Shown: positions 26,901 through 34,575, counted from the stretch's first letter. The stretch: DNA of 45,059 nucleotides from Terriglobia bacterium (GCA_020073375.1 JAIQFG010000032.1:1-45059), one strand, 5' to 3'. Program-made: numbers and translations. Notes: generated by a model from the letters alone, not told the origin.

Positions 26901-27361
26901 GCGAGCGATCTGGCTTGCCGCGCATAGGAGGCGGCGTCCGCCAGCCTCATGCGCGCCGAGGCGATCGGCGCGACCACCACGCGCGTCTGACCAGTGGAGT
27001 AGCGCCACAGGGTGACCGCTCGCGTTTCCAGGATTTCCGCATGCGGGGCGGCGTCCTGCCATGGCATGGCGTCGACCGCGGGGAGGACGGCCACTTCGGT
27101 GGCCTCTTGCCCGGCCAGCGCGCTGTAGAAGAATTGCAAGGCCGCGGCCAGGCTCTCCGCCTGCGCTTCGGTGGCCACCAACACCACCGTGGGACGGCGA
27201 AGGTCCGCGATGATTTGCGCGGCGATGAAGGCTTTTGCGGTTTCCGTTAGGCCGGCGAGGCGCTCATGCGGCACACCCTGGCGCAGCGCCGAAACCACGG
27301 ATTCCAGCGCGGGATGTCGGCTGACCGGGGCCAGCGTTTCCGATACCGAAGGAAGAATCAT
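23939..27361 (-). CDS. mfd: Transcription-repair coupling factor Mfd
   Basis: 1140 residues, full family length. It removes stalled RNA polymerase and recruits UvrA. UvrB-like N-terminal module (MPGQFTVRGGIVDVFPAEAE), RNA-polymerase-interacting domain (KAGDYVVHVDHGIGQFEGLQ), and a RecG-like translocase with Walker A LLCGDVGYGKTEVAMRAAF, box II LLIVDEEQRFGVAHKERLK, TLSATPIPRTMNMSLVGLRD, and motif VI region ISTTIIENGLDIPRANTILI, followed by LYQLRGRVGRSNQRAYAYL. The C-terminal TRCF domain holds IPQEYIANENLRLRTYKRIA. Start ATG 27361 is two bases from the rfaE2 stop. Confidence 0.97.
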   Translation of the reverse strand: MILPSVSETLAPVSRHPALESVVSALRQGVPHERLAGLTETAKAFIAAQIIADLRRPTVVLVATEAQAESLAAALQFFYSALAGQEATEVAVLPAVDAMPWQDAAPHAEILETRAVTLWRYSTGQTRVVVAPIASARMRLADAASYARQARSLAREDNISLDELVAHLRSVGYESHDMVEMPGQFTVRGGIVDVFPAEAERPVRLELFGDALESLREFDPNTQRSVRPIEHVTFPPLLENAAYAFHGGNGRGPDGQNSSRAHSLLDLREDTVVILDEPEAIEEASRQYLAAAEESFQGAENISAEKEPAGLPAYFFTDDWESALSSHARLDLERLAVSREEYETRTLQTQATTRFHGNVPAFMAEARDRLARGETILLAASNLGELERYVDLCHEYEIPYRLGDIEKNPTSARLAEESSAGSVPAIVLCRAPFPDGVVFPDSRLAIYGAGDLFESMQTGAAARRRPKTASFFSDFSELKAGDYVVHVDHGIGQFEGLQQIENGGARGEFMRLRYADDARLYVPLERLDLVQSYRAVEGAKPQLDKLGGTTWTARKARVKKSVEDMADKLLKLYAERKAGQGFAFSPDGAFQREFEDAFEFEETPDQAIAIADVKRDMERPQPMDRLLCGDVGYGKTEVAMRAAFKAVTDSKQVAVLAPTTVLAFQHFETFRRRFAAFPVKIDMLSRFRSPREIKEVLAGVESGKVDIVIGTHRLLSKDIKFLDLGLLIVDEEQRFGVAHKERLKELKSNVDVLTLSATPIPRTMNMSLVGLRDMSVIETPPKDRLAIQTVVAPFSESLVKRAIEEELARQGQVFLVHNRVETIYSLADLVQKLVPKARIVVGHGQMNEKELESVMYKFVKDEADILISTTIIENGLDIPRANTILINRADRFGLSELYQLRGRVGRSNQRAYAYLMVPEDVSLTPLAARRLAALKEFSALGAGFRVAALDLELRGAGNLLGGQQHGHINAIGFDMYCQMMERAVSVLKGEEAKPEMRATINLGLDIRIPQEYIANENLRLRTYKRIAGIANETEREEVHRELADRFGPPPPAAGNLLDYALLKGLAERILVSNIDRRANEVGIKFHPETPVSPEKLVGLIRSRGEGLRLDPSGTLWMRIEKRGRIAESVRNVLLPLETKR

Positions 27362-27363
27362 GC

Positions 27364-27873
27364 TCAGGGATGAGGCTTCGCCGCGGCATTTTGCGATTTG
27401 TCCGCGGTGTTGCGAATTTTTTCGACCAGATTCGTCGTGGAATAACCCCGCGCCAGTGGAATGGAAACGACACGGCCACCGGCGGCTTCCACTTCCTCGC
27501 GGCCAGCGACCTGGTCCAGGGCCCAGTCGGCGCCCTTCACCAAGATGTTTGGGAGGACGCGAGAAATGAGCTCGCGCGGAGTTGGTTCGTCGAAGATGGC
27601 GACGTAATCGACAGAGGCGAGCGCGGCGAGGACCTCGGCGCGGTCCTGCTCGGGGACGAGCGGGCGGTCCGTGCCTTTGTTGCCGCGGACGCTGCGGTCG
27701 CTGTTGACGGCCACGATCAGAAGGTCGCCCAAGCGGCGGGCGTCGGCCAGGCAGCGCACGTGGCCGGGATGCAGCAGATCGAAGCAGCCGTTGGTGAAAA
27801 CGACGCTGCGGCCGGAGCGCTTTTCGTGCGCGGCGATTTGAACCAGGTCATCCTGCGAGACGATTTTTCCCAT
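27364..27873 (-). CDS. rfaE2: D-glycero-beta-D-manno-heptose 1-phosphate adenylyltransferase
   Basis: 169 residues, stand-alone nucleotidyltransferase half of HldE. It activates heptose-1-phosphate with ATP to ADP-heptose for LPS core. The nucleotidyltransferase signature FTNGCFDLLHPGHVRCLADA contains the HxGH, and VAVNSDRSVRGNKGTDRPL, DYVAIFDEPTP and LVKGADWALDQVAG follow; GYSTTNLVEKIR is the conserved end. ATG 27873 gives the usual N-terminus MGKIVSQDDL; the longer frame to 27972 has no ribosome binding site. It is the first gene of the minus cluster and shows that an LPS-bearing outer membrane exists. Confidence 0.93.
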   Translation of the reverse strand: MGKIVSQDDLVQIAAHEKRSGRSVVFTNGCFDLLHPGHVRCLADARRLGDLLIVAVNSDRSVRGNKGTDRPLVPEQDRAEVLAALASVDYVAIFDEPTPRELISRVLPNILVKGADWALDQVAGREEVEAAGGRVVSIPLARGYSTTNLVEKIRNTADKSQNAAAKPHP

Positions 27874-27991
27874 GGATAATGGTTTGCAAAGACAGTGCGT
27901 GGTGCCATCCGTGCCGCACGCTTTCATCATACTAGCACGCTGCTCGATTTGCATATCACGGTGGGCGGGCAAGAAAGATCGCGCGGTGCTT

Positions 27992-28068
27992 CAGTAGGAC
28001 AGGCTTCAAGCCTGTCGGGTTTCGTTTTGGGCAATCTAAAAGCAGACAGGCTGAAGCCTGTCCTACTG
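27992..28068. repeat. Inverted repeat pair, family B
   Basis: CAGTAGGACAGGCTTCAAGC and CTGTC (27992-28016) pair with GACAGGCTGAAGCCTGTC and CTACTG (28044-28068). Each arm is itself a palindrome. It lies in the 27874-28269 gap between divergent rfaE2 and the DUF6644 pair; the rest of that gap holds no gene I can support. Confidence 0.8.
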
Positions 28069-28269
28069 GGGGTTAACATCGATTTAACTTGCATTTGTGA
28101 GGCGGCTCACAGATGCTGTGCCGGATATCACATACATTTCGCCGCGTTGCGGGCCAATTACGGGCTAGGTGCGAGGGCGCACGCTCGCGGGCCCGAATGC
28201 GGAATTGCCGGGCCGCACTCCACGCATGGAAAAAAACCGCCGAGAGGCGCGACACCAGGAGGAAGCGCG

Positions 28270-28743
28270 ATGTGGGAAGCATTTGAACAGACACACTGGG
28301 TACAGACGCTCTCGACTACGGGGTGGATGTACGCGAGCGTGTCGGTCATCCATTACTTGACGATGTTCTGGTTCATCGGGTCGGTCGCCGTGGTGGACTT
28401 GCGCGTGATGGGCGTCGCGGCGAAGAAAAGAAACCTGGCCGAACTGGCCGCGCAAGTATTTCCCTGGGCCTGGACGGGCATGGCCCTGGCGATCGTTTCC
28501 GGTTTTTTGATGTTCGCGACCGACGCGGGAGATTGGGCGCCCGATCCGGTGTTTCATTTCAAATTGCTGATGATCGCGCTCTCGATTGCAGCCACGATTG
28601 TTGTGCAGTGGGGCTCGCCGAAGTGGGCGCTGGCCAATGAAGTCCCCGGCTGGGCAAAACTGGTCGCACTCGCGTGTTTATTGTTGTGGATTGCCACGAT
28701 CGTAAGCGCGTCGGAAATTCCGGCGATGGAAGGCCTGGGTTAA
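28270..28743 (+). CDS. DUF6644-type four-helix membrane protein, first of two
   Basis: 157 residues, about four membrane helices (near 17-40, 65-90, 97-117, 125-148). Conserved points shared with the next gene are a His in helix 1 (SVIHYL), VVDLRVMGVAAKK, the W-G of FPWAWTGMALAIVSGFLMF, a Lys in FHFKLL, VVQ, and SEIP at the end. I chose ATG 28270 (GGAGG 8 bases before) over an upstream frame that crosses a repeat. The conserved His and Trp suggest haem or quinone binding, but this is inference. Membrane-embedded; function unknown. Confidence 0.75.
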   Translation: MWEAFEQTHWVQTLSTTGWMYASVSVIHYLTMFWFIGSVAVVDLRVMGVAAKKRNLAELAAQVFPWAWTGMALAIVSGFLMFATDAGDWAPDPVFHFKLLMIALSIAATIVVQWGSPKWALANEVPGWAKLVALACLLLWIATIVSASEIPAMEGLG

Positions 28744-28815
28744 TTTCCGTAGCGCGCCACCGCGCACGGAACCGCTCCGACGGCAGACCTCGGAGACGAG
28801 AGAGGACACCGCGAA

Positions 28816-29301
28816 ATGTACGCAATCTTGATGAGCTTCGCCAAATGGCTGGAGGGCACTCCGTGGGGAGTCGGGGTCCGCACATCGCTTTGGGCCTACC
28901 CATTCACGCAAATGATCCATTTCACGGGCCTGTCCATTTGGATTGGGACCAACTTGGCACTGGATTTGCGGCTGCTCGGCTGGGGCAAGAAGCGCGAAAC
29001 GGCGGCGGAGCTTGCCGATGATTTATTCGCATGGAACTGGATCGGCTTCTGCATCGTTCTGCTCGGCGGGTTCCTGCTGTTTTCCTCCACGGCGTCCACG
29101 TTTCTGGTGAACGTGGCGTTCCGCTGGAAGCTGGGGGTGTTTGTTCCGCTGGCGCTGATCTGGCACATCGTGGTGCAGAACAAGGCGCGGACCTGGGGGC
29201 AGACTTCGGAGACGCCGATGATCGCGAAGTTTTCCGGGCTCGCGGAGATTTTGTTGTGGGTCTGCGTGATTACGGCGGCAGTGGAGATTCCGAACCACTA
29301 A
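28816..29301 (+). CDS. DUF6644-type membrane protein, second of two
   Basis: 161 residues with about four membrane helices. It parallels the preceding gene: PFTQMIHFTGLSIWIG, LDLRLLGWGKKRE, FAWNWIGFCIVLLGGFLLF, FRWKLGVF, HIVVQNKAR and VEIPNH at the C-terminus, so the two arose by tandem duplication and may form a heterodimer. The 72-base spacer suggests one transcript. No catalytic motif; the paired His residues might hold a haem. The N-terminus SFAKWLEGTPWGVGVRTSLW is the usual DUF6644 opening. Function unknown. Confidence 0.78.
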   Translation: MYAILMSFAKWLEGTPWGVGVRTSLWAYPFTQMIHFTGLSIWIGTNLALDLRLLGWGKKRETAAELADDLFAWNWIGFCIVLLGGFLLFSSTASTFLVNVAFRWKLGVFVPLALIWHIVVQNKARTWGQTSETPMIAKFSGLAEILLWVCVITAAVEIPNH

Positions 29302-29354
29302 ACACTATTAGACATCATTCCCATTTGCTACCCTTCGGAAGGCTCCGACTTTTC

Positions 29355-29363
29355 TGTTATAAT
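29355..29363 (+). promoter_or_regulatory. Extended -10 promoter before the FAD-dependent reductase
   Basis: TGTTATAAT is a perfect extended -10 (TG-n-TATAAT), about 105 bases before ATG 29470. The -35 region (about 29335) has no good hexamer, which an extended -10 can tolerate. It suggests the reductase has its own promoter apart from the DUF6644 pair. Confidence 0.5.
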
Positions 29364-29469
29364 CCCGGCAAGGTTTCATGCCGCGGGAACGTCCGCCGGC
29401 AACCTTGAAGCAGAAATTCCCAGCGCCGGGTTGCGTGCCAGGCTCTGCCCTTTTCATCGAGGCGGTTCG

Positions 29470-30663
29470 ATGCGAGAGATTGCGGTGGTGGGTGGCGGTC
29501 CGGCCGGAGCCATGTGCGGGGAAAGACTGGCCCGCGCGGGTTACGATGTCACGATTTATGACGAACATCTGGCCTGGGAGAAGCCCTGCGGCGGCGGCCT
29601 GACGCACAAGGCCATTCAGGCGTATCCATTCCTACTGAGCGGTCCTCATCCCAAGAAATTGATCCGAACGGTGGAGCTGATTTCCAGCAAGGGACATCGC
29701 GCGCACCTGGATCTGGAACAGCCCATCGTGATCTATGCGCGCACGGTGCTCAACGGGCTGTTATTGGAACGCGCCGAGGCCGCGGGGTGCCGCGTGATCC
29801 GCTCGCGTGTGAATCATATCGATGCCGACGGCGCCCGCGCCATCCTGGCAGTGGGCGACGCGCGCGTGGAGGCCGATTTTGTGGTTATCGCGGCGGGGGC
29901 TCGCAATTCCCTGCTGCCCAGCACGCGGCCGCTGGCGCGCAGCGATTTGGAGATGACGCTCGGCTATTTCGTTCCCGCGCAGGCCGAGGGGATTCGCGTG
30001 AAATTTCTGCGGCGCTTCGAGGGATACCTGTGGTCATTCCCGCGCTGCGATCATCTTTCGGTAGGGATTTGCGGCAGCATGGCGCGGCATACCAGCCAGG
30101 AACTGCGCCGGCACCTGCACGCGTTCATGGCCGAGGAAAAAATATCGCGCGACGGAGCGACATTTTATAGCCACGTCCTGCCGTCTCCGCAGCGCCAGAC
30201 GCTTTCCTCGCGCCGCGTGGTGGGCCGGAATTGGGCGCTGGTGGGCGATGCCGCGGCATGGGTGGATCCTATTACCGGCGAGGGCCTTTACTACGCGTTG
30301 CGGTCCGGGGATTTGCTGGCCGAGGCCATGATCGCGGGGAAAGCAGCGGAGTATCCGGCGCGGGTGCGCAAGGCGTTTTCCGCCGATCTGGAATTTGCCA
30401 CGCGAATCGCGCGGCGATTTTACCGCGGGCGTTTTCTGGGAGGCGCAGTGGCCACGCGCATGATCCAGTTCATCGAACGCAGCCCGACGTTTCGCGCGCT
30501 GATGGCCGACGTATTCGGCGGGGCGCAGGATTATTGCAGCCTGAAACGGCGGCTGTGGGCGCAATGCGGCACGACGCTCACCGAGGTGGTCGGCAGCCTG
30601 GTGAAAAGCCAGCCCTCGCTGAGCAAGAGCGCGCCCGCGGCGGGCACTGAAAATATTCCATGA
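29470..30663 (+). CDS. FAD-dependent geranylgeranyl-reductase-family oxidoreductase
   Basis: 397 residues. FAD-binding Rossmann start REIAVVGGGPAGAMCGERLA and the family motif EKPCGGGLTHKA, then FVVIAAGARNSLLP, and the second FAD site ALVGDAAAWVDPITGEGLYYA near residue 265. Members reduce isoprenoid double bonds or act as related halogenase-like/flavin monooxygenases; the substrate is not clear here. ATG 29470 gives a normal start with GAGGCGG close upstream. A purine-rich repeat follows the stop directly. Confidence 0.85.
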   Translation: MREIAVVGGGPAGAMCGERLARAGYDVTIYDEHLAWEKPCGGGLTHKAIQAYPFLLSGPHPKKLIRTVELISSKGHRAHLDLEQPIVIYARTVLNGLLLERAEAAGCRVIRSRVNHIDADGARAILAVGDARVEADFVVIAAGARNSLLPSTRPLARSDLEMTLGYFVPAQAEGIRVKFLRRFEGYLWSFPRCDHLSVGICGSMARHTSQELRRHLHAFMAEEKISRDGATFYSHVLPSPQRQTLSSRRVVGRNWALVGDAAAWVDPITGEGLYYALRSGDLLAEAMIAGKAAEYPARVRKAFSADLEFATRIARRFYRGRFLGGAVATRMIQFIERSPTFRALMADVFGGAQDYCSLKRRLWAQCGTTLTEVVGSLVKSQPSLSKSAPAAGTENIP

Positions 30664-30670
30664 GCGCGGG

Positions 30671-30780
30671 CGAAAGAAAGAAGCATTGAAAGAAGCATAA
30701 GAAAAAAGAAGCATTAAAAGAAAGAAGCGTTATAAGAAGGAAGGAAAGAAGCAATAAAAGAAAGCAGGAAGAATTAGAAG
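30671..30780 (+). repeat. Degenerate purine-rich tandem repeat (GAAGCATTAAAAGAAA type)
   Basis: For about 110 bases the plus strand is nearly all A and G, built from irregular 14-18-base units with GAAGCATT, GAAGCATA, GAAGCGTT and GAAGCAAT cores separated by A/G runs. It begins directly after the reductase stop. Unit length and sequence vary too much for a CRISPR array. Such a tract could pause transcription or form a triplex, which is inference. Confidence 0.7.
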
Positions 30781-30963
30781 TCCTGTAGGGATGGCAGAAC
30801 GTAGCCCACCGTGGAAACGGTGGGACCTGATAGCACAGCTGGAAGCCCCGTAGGGGCGGCACAATGTTAACCCTGTGCCGCCCCTACGGGGCTTATCATT
30901 TTATTGATATAGGTTCCCACCGGTCCCGCGGCGGGCTACGTTATTTCGCCCCTACCGGGGCTG
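30779..30963. repeat. Large imperfect inverted repeat, family D
   Basis: The core is a perfect 21-base pair of arms: AAGCCCCGTAGGGGCGGCAC plus A (30843-30863) against its complement (30874-30894), with a 10-base centre. Outside it the symmetry continues imperfectly: AACGTAGCCCACCG on the left (about 30799) and CGGCGGGCTACGTT on the right (about 30928), then GTAGGG and CCCCTAC. Total span is about 185 bases. It may terminate transcription from both sides. No gene is in the 30664-31058 gap. Confidence 0.8.
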
Positions 30964-31058
30964 GATATTTTGCAAATGGGATTTTGTAGTTGCTCCGCGC
31001 TACATGCGGGATCACATGCGTGCGTTACTTTACAAGGAACCGGGAACGTGAAAAGGAA

Positions 31059-31475
31059 TTAGTATGCGGAACGGCGCGCCACTGCTTTGCGCGGAGGGGG
31101 CGGGATGACGGTGGCCATCTTGCGGATCATGGCCAGGACCAGGCGTTTGTCGCCGTCGGAGAGCGTGGTGCTGTATTTTTTGATTTCGGAAAGGAAGCGG
31201 ATTTCGTCCTCGGAAAGTTCGCCGAGCATTTTCTGGGTGTCGCGGTCGCGCGGGGTTTCCGCGCCGGGGAAAAAATCGGCCAGGGCAATCTCCATGGCCT
31301 CGGCGATTTTTGCGAGAGTTTCCAGCGACGGCACGGTATGGCCGTTTTCGACGCGCGAGAGGTAACAGCGCAGCAAGCCGGTTCGCCGCTCGATGTCGCC
31401 CTGCGAAAGGCCGCGCTGGCCGCGGTAACTGCGGATCACTTCCCCGATATTAACTTTCGGTTTTTCTTTTGGCAT
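31059..31475 (-). CDS. XRE-family helix-turn-helix regulator
   Basis: 138 residues. The HTH (about 12-65) reads EVIRSYRGQRGLSQGDIERR, TGLLRCYLSRVENGHTVPSL and ETLAKIAEAMEIALADFF, a classic Cro/CI type. The C-terminal half is helical and ends in a Pro/Arg-rich tail (PPPPRKAVARR). ATG 31475 gives MPKEKPKVNIGEV; the longer frame to 31553 would start upstream of the promoter. Target unknown; convergent with nothing, it stands between repeat-rich gaps. The promoter is at 31504-31532. Confidence 0.85.
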   Translation of the reverse strand: MPKEKPKVNIGEVIRSYRGQRGLSQGDIERRTGLLRCYLSRVENGHTVPSLETLAKIAEAMEIALADFFPGAETPRDRDTQKMLGELSEDEIRFLSEIKKYSTTLSDGDKRLVLAMIRKMATVIPPPPRKAVARRSAY

Positions 31476-31503
31476 GGGCTCCACACCTTCCAGACCCGCG
31501 GGT

Positions 31504-31532
31504 ATATTACGCAGCCAAGCACGGACGCGCAA
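31504..31532 (-). promoter_or_regulatory. Promoter of the XRE regulator
   Basis: On the minus strand TTGCGC (31532-31527) and TAATAT (31509-31504) are 17 bases apart, 28 bases before ATG 31475. Confidence 0.5.
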
Positions 31533-31745
31533 GACTTTATTTGTTTCGCGCAAAACTTTCCAGTTTCGGGCGGCGGGCGGACCGAGTTTATCGTTCGTTA
31601 ATAAGGGATGCGGGCTACAAAAAGGTAACGGCGGAGGGAGAATCGGCTGGGCGAAATGGGCCGCCCGACCGGGCCGTTTCCGGGGACCCGGTTCCGACAG
31701 GAATCGCGGCCACGTTCAGGTGGAGACTTCGCCAGCGAGGACGTA

Positions 31746-31770
31746 CCCGCCTGAAGGCGGGCGCAACATA
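31746..31770. repeat. Short palindromic repeat, family G, in an otherwise empty gap
   Basis: CCCGCC-TGAA-GGCGGG (31746-31761) followed by CGCAACATA. The gap 31476-31869 holds this element, the XRE promoter and no supportable gene; small frames there have no ribosome binding site or recognisable product. Confidence 0.6.
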
Positions 31771-31869
31771 TACTCGCGGTTCGGCCCCCTTGCCTGTTCA
31801 TCGAGGGCCTGAGCCCGCAGTTGTGCGGGTCGCAGGTGTCAGTATCGTTGGCTGAAAAGGGTTTGGGGG

Positions 31870-33018
31870 CTAGACCTGATTAACGGGCAGGTTAACCCGA
31901 AATTCGGCGCCGCCATCGGGCAGATTGGCAGCCTCGATCGTGCCGCCGTAGGTTTCCACTACTGCTTTGCAAATAGCGAGGCCTAATCCGAAACCGGCGG
32001 CCGTGCGAGCGGGCGAGGAATCGCCCCGGCGAAAGCGCTCAAAAATGTGGGGCAAATCCGCCGGAGCGATTCCCGGCCCGGAATCCTGAACGCAGACCAG
32101 GGTCCTGCCGGCAGCGACTCCATGCAAACCGATAGTCACAGTTGAACCCGGCGGACTGTTTTGCACGGCATTTTCCAGCAGGTTGATCCATATCAACTCG
32201 AGGTCTTCGGGATCGGCGGGCAATGAGACAGTGGAGGGAGCCTCCAGGGTCAGGACCACGCCGCGAGCTTCGGCCATTGCGTCAATGCGCGAAATGGCGG
32301 CCTCGCAGGTCGAGGCCAGGTCCACGGGAATCCTCTTCGGGCGCGCGCCATTGCCTGCGGACTGCTCGATACGCGCCAGGCGCAACATGCGCCCCAGAAG
32401 ATTTTCCAGGCGGGCGCAATCCTCAAGCGCGTTCTCAAGCCCGATTTCATATTCGCGCTGCGTGCGCGGGCGCTGCAAAAGCACCTGCAGCGCGGATTTG
32501 ACGATGGCCACCGACGTTTTCAGTTCGTGCGCGGCATCGCTGGTAAAATCCCGCTGCTGCCGGAAGGCTGTCTCCGCGCGCCCGAGCGCCGCCTCAACCG
32601 ATTCAGCCAGCGGCAAGAGCTCCATTGGCAACTCGGAGCCGAGTGAACTTTTGAAACGCAAATTCCCTGCGGAAATTTCGGCGGCCCGGCCCGCCAAATC
32701 GCTCAGGGGTTCAAGGCTTCGGCGAACGGTCCGCGCCACAAAAACGTTCGCCATAATGAGTGCCACGATGGCCGCTGCGCCCCCATACATGGCCGCTTGG
32801 GGGCCGCCATACAAGAAGGCGACCGTGACGATCCCCGCTGCAAGCACTATTTGAGCGGCAAGCGCGGCCACAATTATCCGGCGTGCGATCGAGTAGGATT
32901 TCCCGCTCTCGGCAGTGGCTTGCAATTCGGGGGGAGGATTTTTCCGCGGCGCGGATTCCGGTCCCGGAGATTGCCGGGCGGCACGCTGGGTTTCGGTTTC
33001 GCTGAGACCCAGGCTCAT
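31870..33018 (-). CDS. Sensor histidine kinase (two-component system)
   Basis: 382 residues. Two membrane helices (about 46-70 and 75-95) leave almost no periplasmic loop, so the signal is probably membrane-borne or internal. HAMP-like region (RRSLEPLSDLAGRAAEIS), H-box FTSDAAHELKTSVAIVKSAL with the phospho-His near residue 165, N box INLLENAVQNSPPG, G boxes VQDSGPGIAPADLPHIFERF and GFGLGLAICKAVVE. Start overlaps the response-regulator stop by four bases (ATGA), so both are made together. Confidence 0.93.
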   Translation of the reverse strand: MSLGLSETETQRAARQSPGPESAPRKNPPPELQATAESGKSYSIARRIIVAALAAQIVLAAGIVTVAFLYGGPQAAMYGGAAAIVALIMANVFVARTVRRSLEPLSDLAGRAAEISAGNLRFKSSLGSELPMELLPLAESVEAALGRAETAFRQQRDFTSDAAHELKTSVAIVKSALQVLLQRPRTQREYEIGLENALEDCARLENLLGRMLRLARIEQSAGNGARPKRIPVDLASTCEAAISRIDAMAEARGVVLTLEAPSTVSLPADPEDLELIWINLLENAVQNSPPGSTVTIGLHGVAAGRTLVCVQDSGPGIAPADLPHIFERFRRGDSSPARTAAGFGLGLAICKAVVETYGGTIEAANLPDGGAEFRVNLPVNQV

Positions 33019-33719
33019 CGGGCTGCCCTGGCCTCCTCAACTGAGGCTCCCGGCCGAAGGACATATCCATGGCCGCGCACGGTGTGGATCAATTTCACCG
33101 CGTTGGAATCGTCGATCTTGCGGCGTAAACCGGAAATGTAAACTTCGATGACGTTGCTGAATTTTTCCCAGTTGTAGTCGTACAGGTGTTCGAGAAGTTC
33201 GGTCTTGGAGACCACCGCGCGGGGGCGGTGCGCCAGATATTCCAAGACGCGGTACTCCATGGGAGCCAAGGCGATTTCCTGGTGGCCGCGGCGCACGATC
33301 CGTTCCACCGTGTCCATTTCCAGATCGGCCAGGGAAATGACCGGCGCGCGCTGGCCGGTGCCGCGGCGGATCAAGGCCTTGGCGCGCGCCAGTAATTCGC
33401 CCAGGTCAAACGGCTTGGCCACGTAGTCGTCCGCTCCGGCATTGAGAAGGCGGATCACCGATTGTTTTTCTTCATGCGCGGTAAGAACCAGCACGGGAGT
33501 GGCATGGCCGCCTTGCCGGTAGCGAACCAGCAAGGTATGGCCGTCCAATTTGGGAAGATTGAGATCCAGCAAAATCAAATCGTAGGCGCTGGATTCGGCA
33601 AGATAGAATCCCTGTGCGCCGTCCACGGCCACGTCCACCGCATATCCTGCGCTTTCGCGAAACGACCGGGCGATATTTTCCGCCAAACGGCGCTCGTCCT
33701 CCACCAGTAACACCCGCAT
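33015..33719 (-). CDS. OmpR-family response regulator
   Basis: 234 residues. Receiver domain: RVLLVEDERRLAENIARSF, phospho-acceptor Asp in YDLILLDLNLPKLDG, VLVLTAHEE and DDYVAKPFDLGELLAR. The winged helix follows: EYRVLEYLAHRPRAVVSKTE, NWEKFSNVIEVYISGLRRKI and IHTVRGHGYVLRPG. ATG 33719 is the family start; a much longer open frame to 34682 lacks homology before this point. Leads the operon with the histidine kinase; the regulated genes are not evident. Confidence 0.93.
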   Translation of the reverse strand: MRVLLVEDERRLAENIARSFRESAGYAVDVAVDGAQGFYLAESSAYDLILLDLNLPKLDGHTLLVRYRQGGHATPVLVLTAHEEKQSVIRLLNAGADDYVAKPFDLGELLARAKALIRRGTGQRAPVISLADLEMDTVERIVRRGHQEIALAPMEYRVLEYLAHRPRAVVSKTELLEHLYDYNWEKFSNVIEVYISGLRRKIDDSNAVKLIHTVRGHGYVLRPGASVEEARAAR

Positions 33720-33954
33720 AAACCGCCCTCCCCCGCATCCCCACTCCGCTTGCGACGCAGGCCACCCTTTGAGTAGGCGTTTTTTTACTAAACTTTTACA
33801 AGATTGTACACCCGATCGGGAATTTCCGTATGGGTCTTGTGGTGGGTATTGCTCCTTTCGGCGCGGCCGGCCTTGGTTGGGCCTTGTAGCAAAGGCACCC
33901 TTGCCTGTGCGGGTTTGGGAGCCAAGGGTAAATAGCCTGGTTAATTTCAATTTG

Positions 33955-34006
33955 AAAAAAACACACATGCACCCCCCGCAGGGGATCGGGATAATGAGTG
34001 CATGTG
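33955..34006 (-). terminator. Rho-independent terminator of the acyl-CoA thioesterase gene
   Basis: On the minus strand, right after the TAG at 34009-34007, CACATGCAC (34006-33998) pairs with GTGCATGTG (33972-33964); an inner CCCC-TGC-GGGG hairpin sits between, and GTTTTTTT follows. Confidence 0.7.
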
Positions 34007-34510
34007 CTACCTGGAGAGGCGAGCCTCGCGGCGGTTTCCCGCTTCGCGGTAGCGGCGACGCTCGTCCCGCGATTTCACGGTTAACGGTGGGACGGGGGAT
34101 GGGTTGCCCAAATTGTCGAGCGCAACAAACGTGAGAAATGCGGTGGTGGTGTGCTTGCGGACTCCGGCCAGGGAATCCTCCGAAAAAACTTCGACGCCTA
34201 CTTCGACGGAAGTGTGAAATGCGCGGTTCACCTGGGCTTCGAGGACGATGAGATCCCCCACGCGCACGGGATTCAAAAAATCCAGATGATCCACCGATGC
34301 GGTGACCACCTGGCGGTGGCAATGACGGTGCGCGGCGATGGCTCCGGCGATGTCGATCAGGTGCATGACGCGTCCGCCGAGAATGTTGCCGAGCAGGTTG
34401 GCGTCCTGCGGAAGGACTAGTTCGGTCATTTCCGTACGCGAGGCGCTGACGGGACGGCCCTTCGAGGAGTCGCTTTCGGCGCGTTTGGTGCGAGCGGCGG
34501 ATGGTTTCAT
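34007..34510 (-). CDS. Acyl-CoA thioesterase, hotdog fold
   Basis: 167 residues. Conserved hotdog stretch LPQDANLLGNILGGRVMHLI, DIAGAIAAHRHCHRQVVTAS and VDHLDFLNPVRVGDLIVLEA, as in YciA/BFIT-type thioesterases, with the catalytic region around N-x-x-G-N-I-L-G-G. It hydrolyses acyl-CoA to free acid and CoA in the cytoplasm. A Lys/Ser-rich N-terminus of about 25 residues precedes the domain and the C-terminus is Arg-rich. Divergent from the TPR gene with about 60 bases between, and closed by its own terminator. Confidence 0.93.
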   Translation of the reverse strand: MKPSAARTKRAESDSSKGRPVSASRTEMTELVLPQDANLLGNILGGRVMHLIDIAGAIAAHRHCHRQVVTASVDHLDFLNPVRVGDLIVLEAQVNRAFHTSVEVGVEVFSEDSLAGVRKHTTTAFLTFVALDNLGNPSPVPPLTVKSRDERRRYREAGNRREARLSR

Positions 34511-34557
34511 GAAGGGTCGGGCTCCCGGTCGAGTTTGGCGTTCGGCGCCATGGCGAA

Positions 34558-34563
34558 TATACT
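34558..34563 (+). promoter_or_regulatory. -10 hexamer just before the TPR gene
   Basis: TATACT (34558-34563) directly abuts ATG 34564 and lies 12 bases before ATG 34576. Transcription would begin about 34570, so only the second ATG is on the transcript, with a very short leader. A -35 is not clear. Confidence 0.35.
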
Positions 34564-34575
34564 ATGCGCTCGACC

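Noticed and set aside
30671-30780. Possible CRISPR array
   Set aside because: Units vary in length and sequence and there are no unique spacers; no cas genes nearby.
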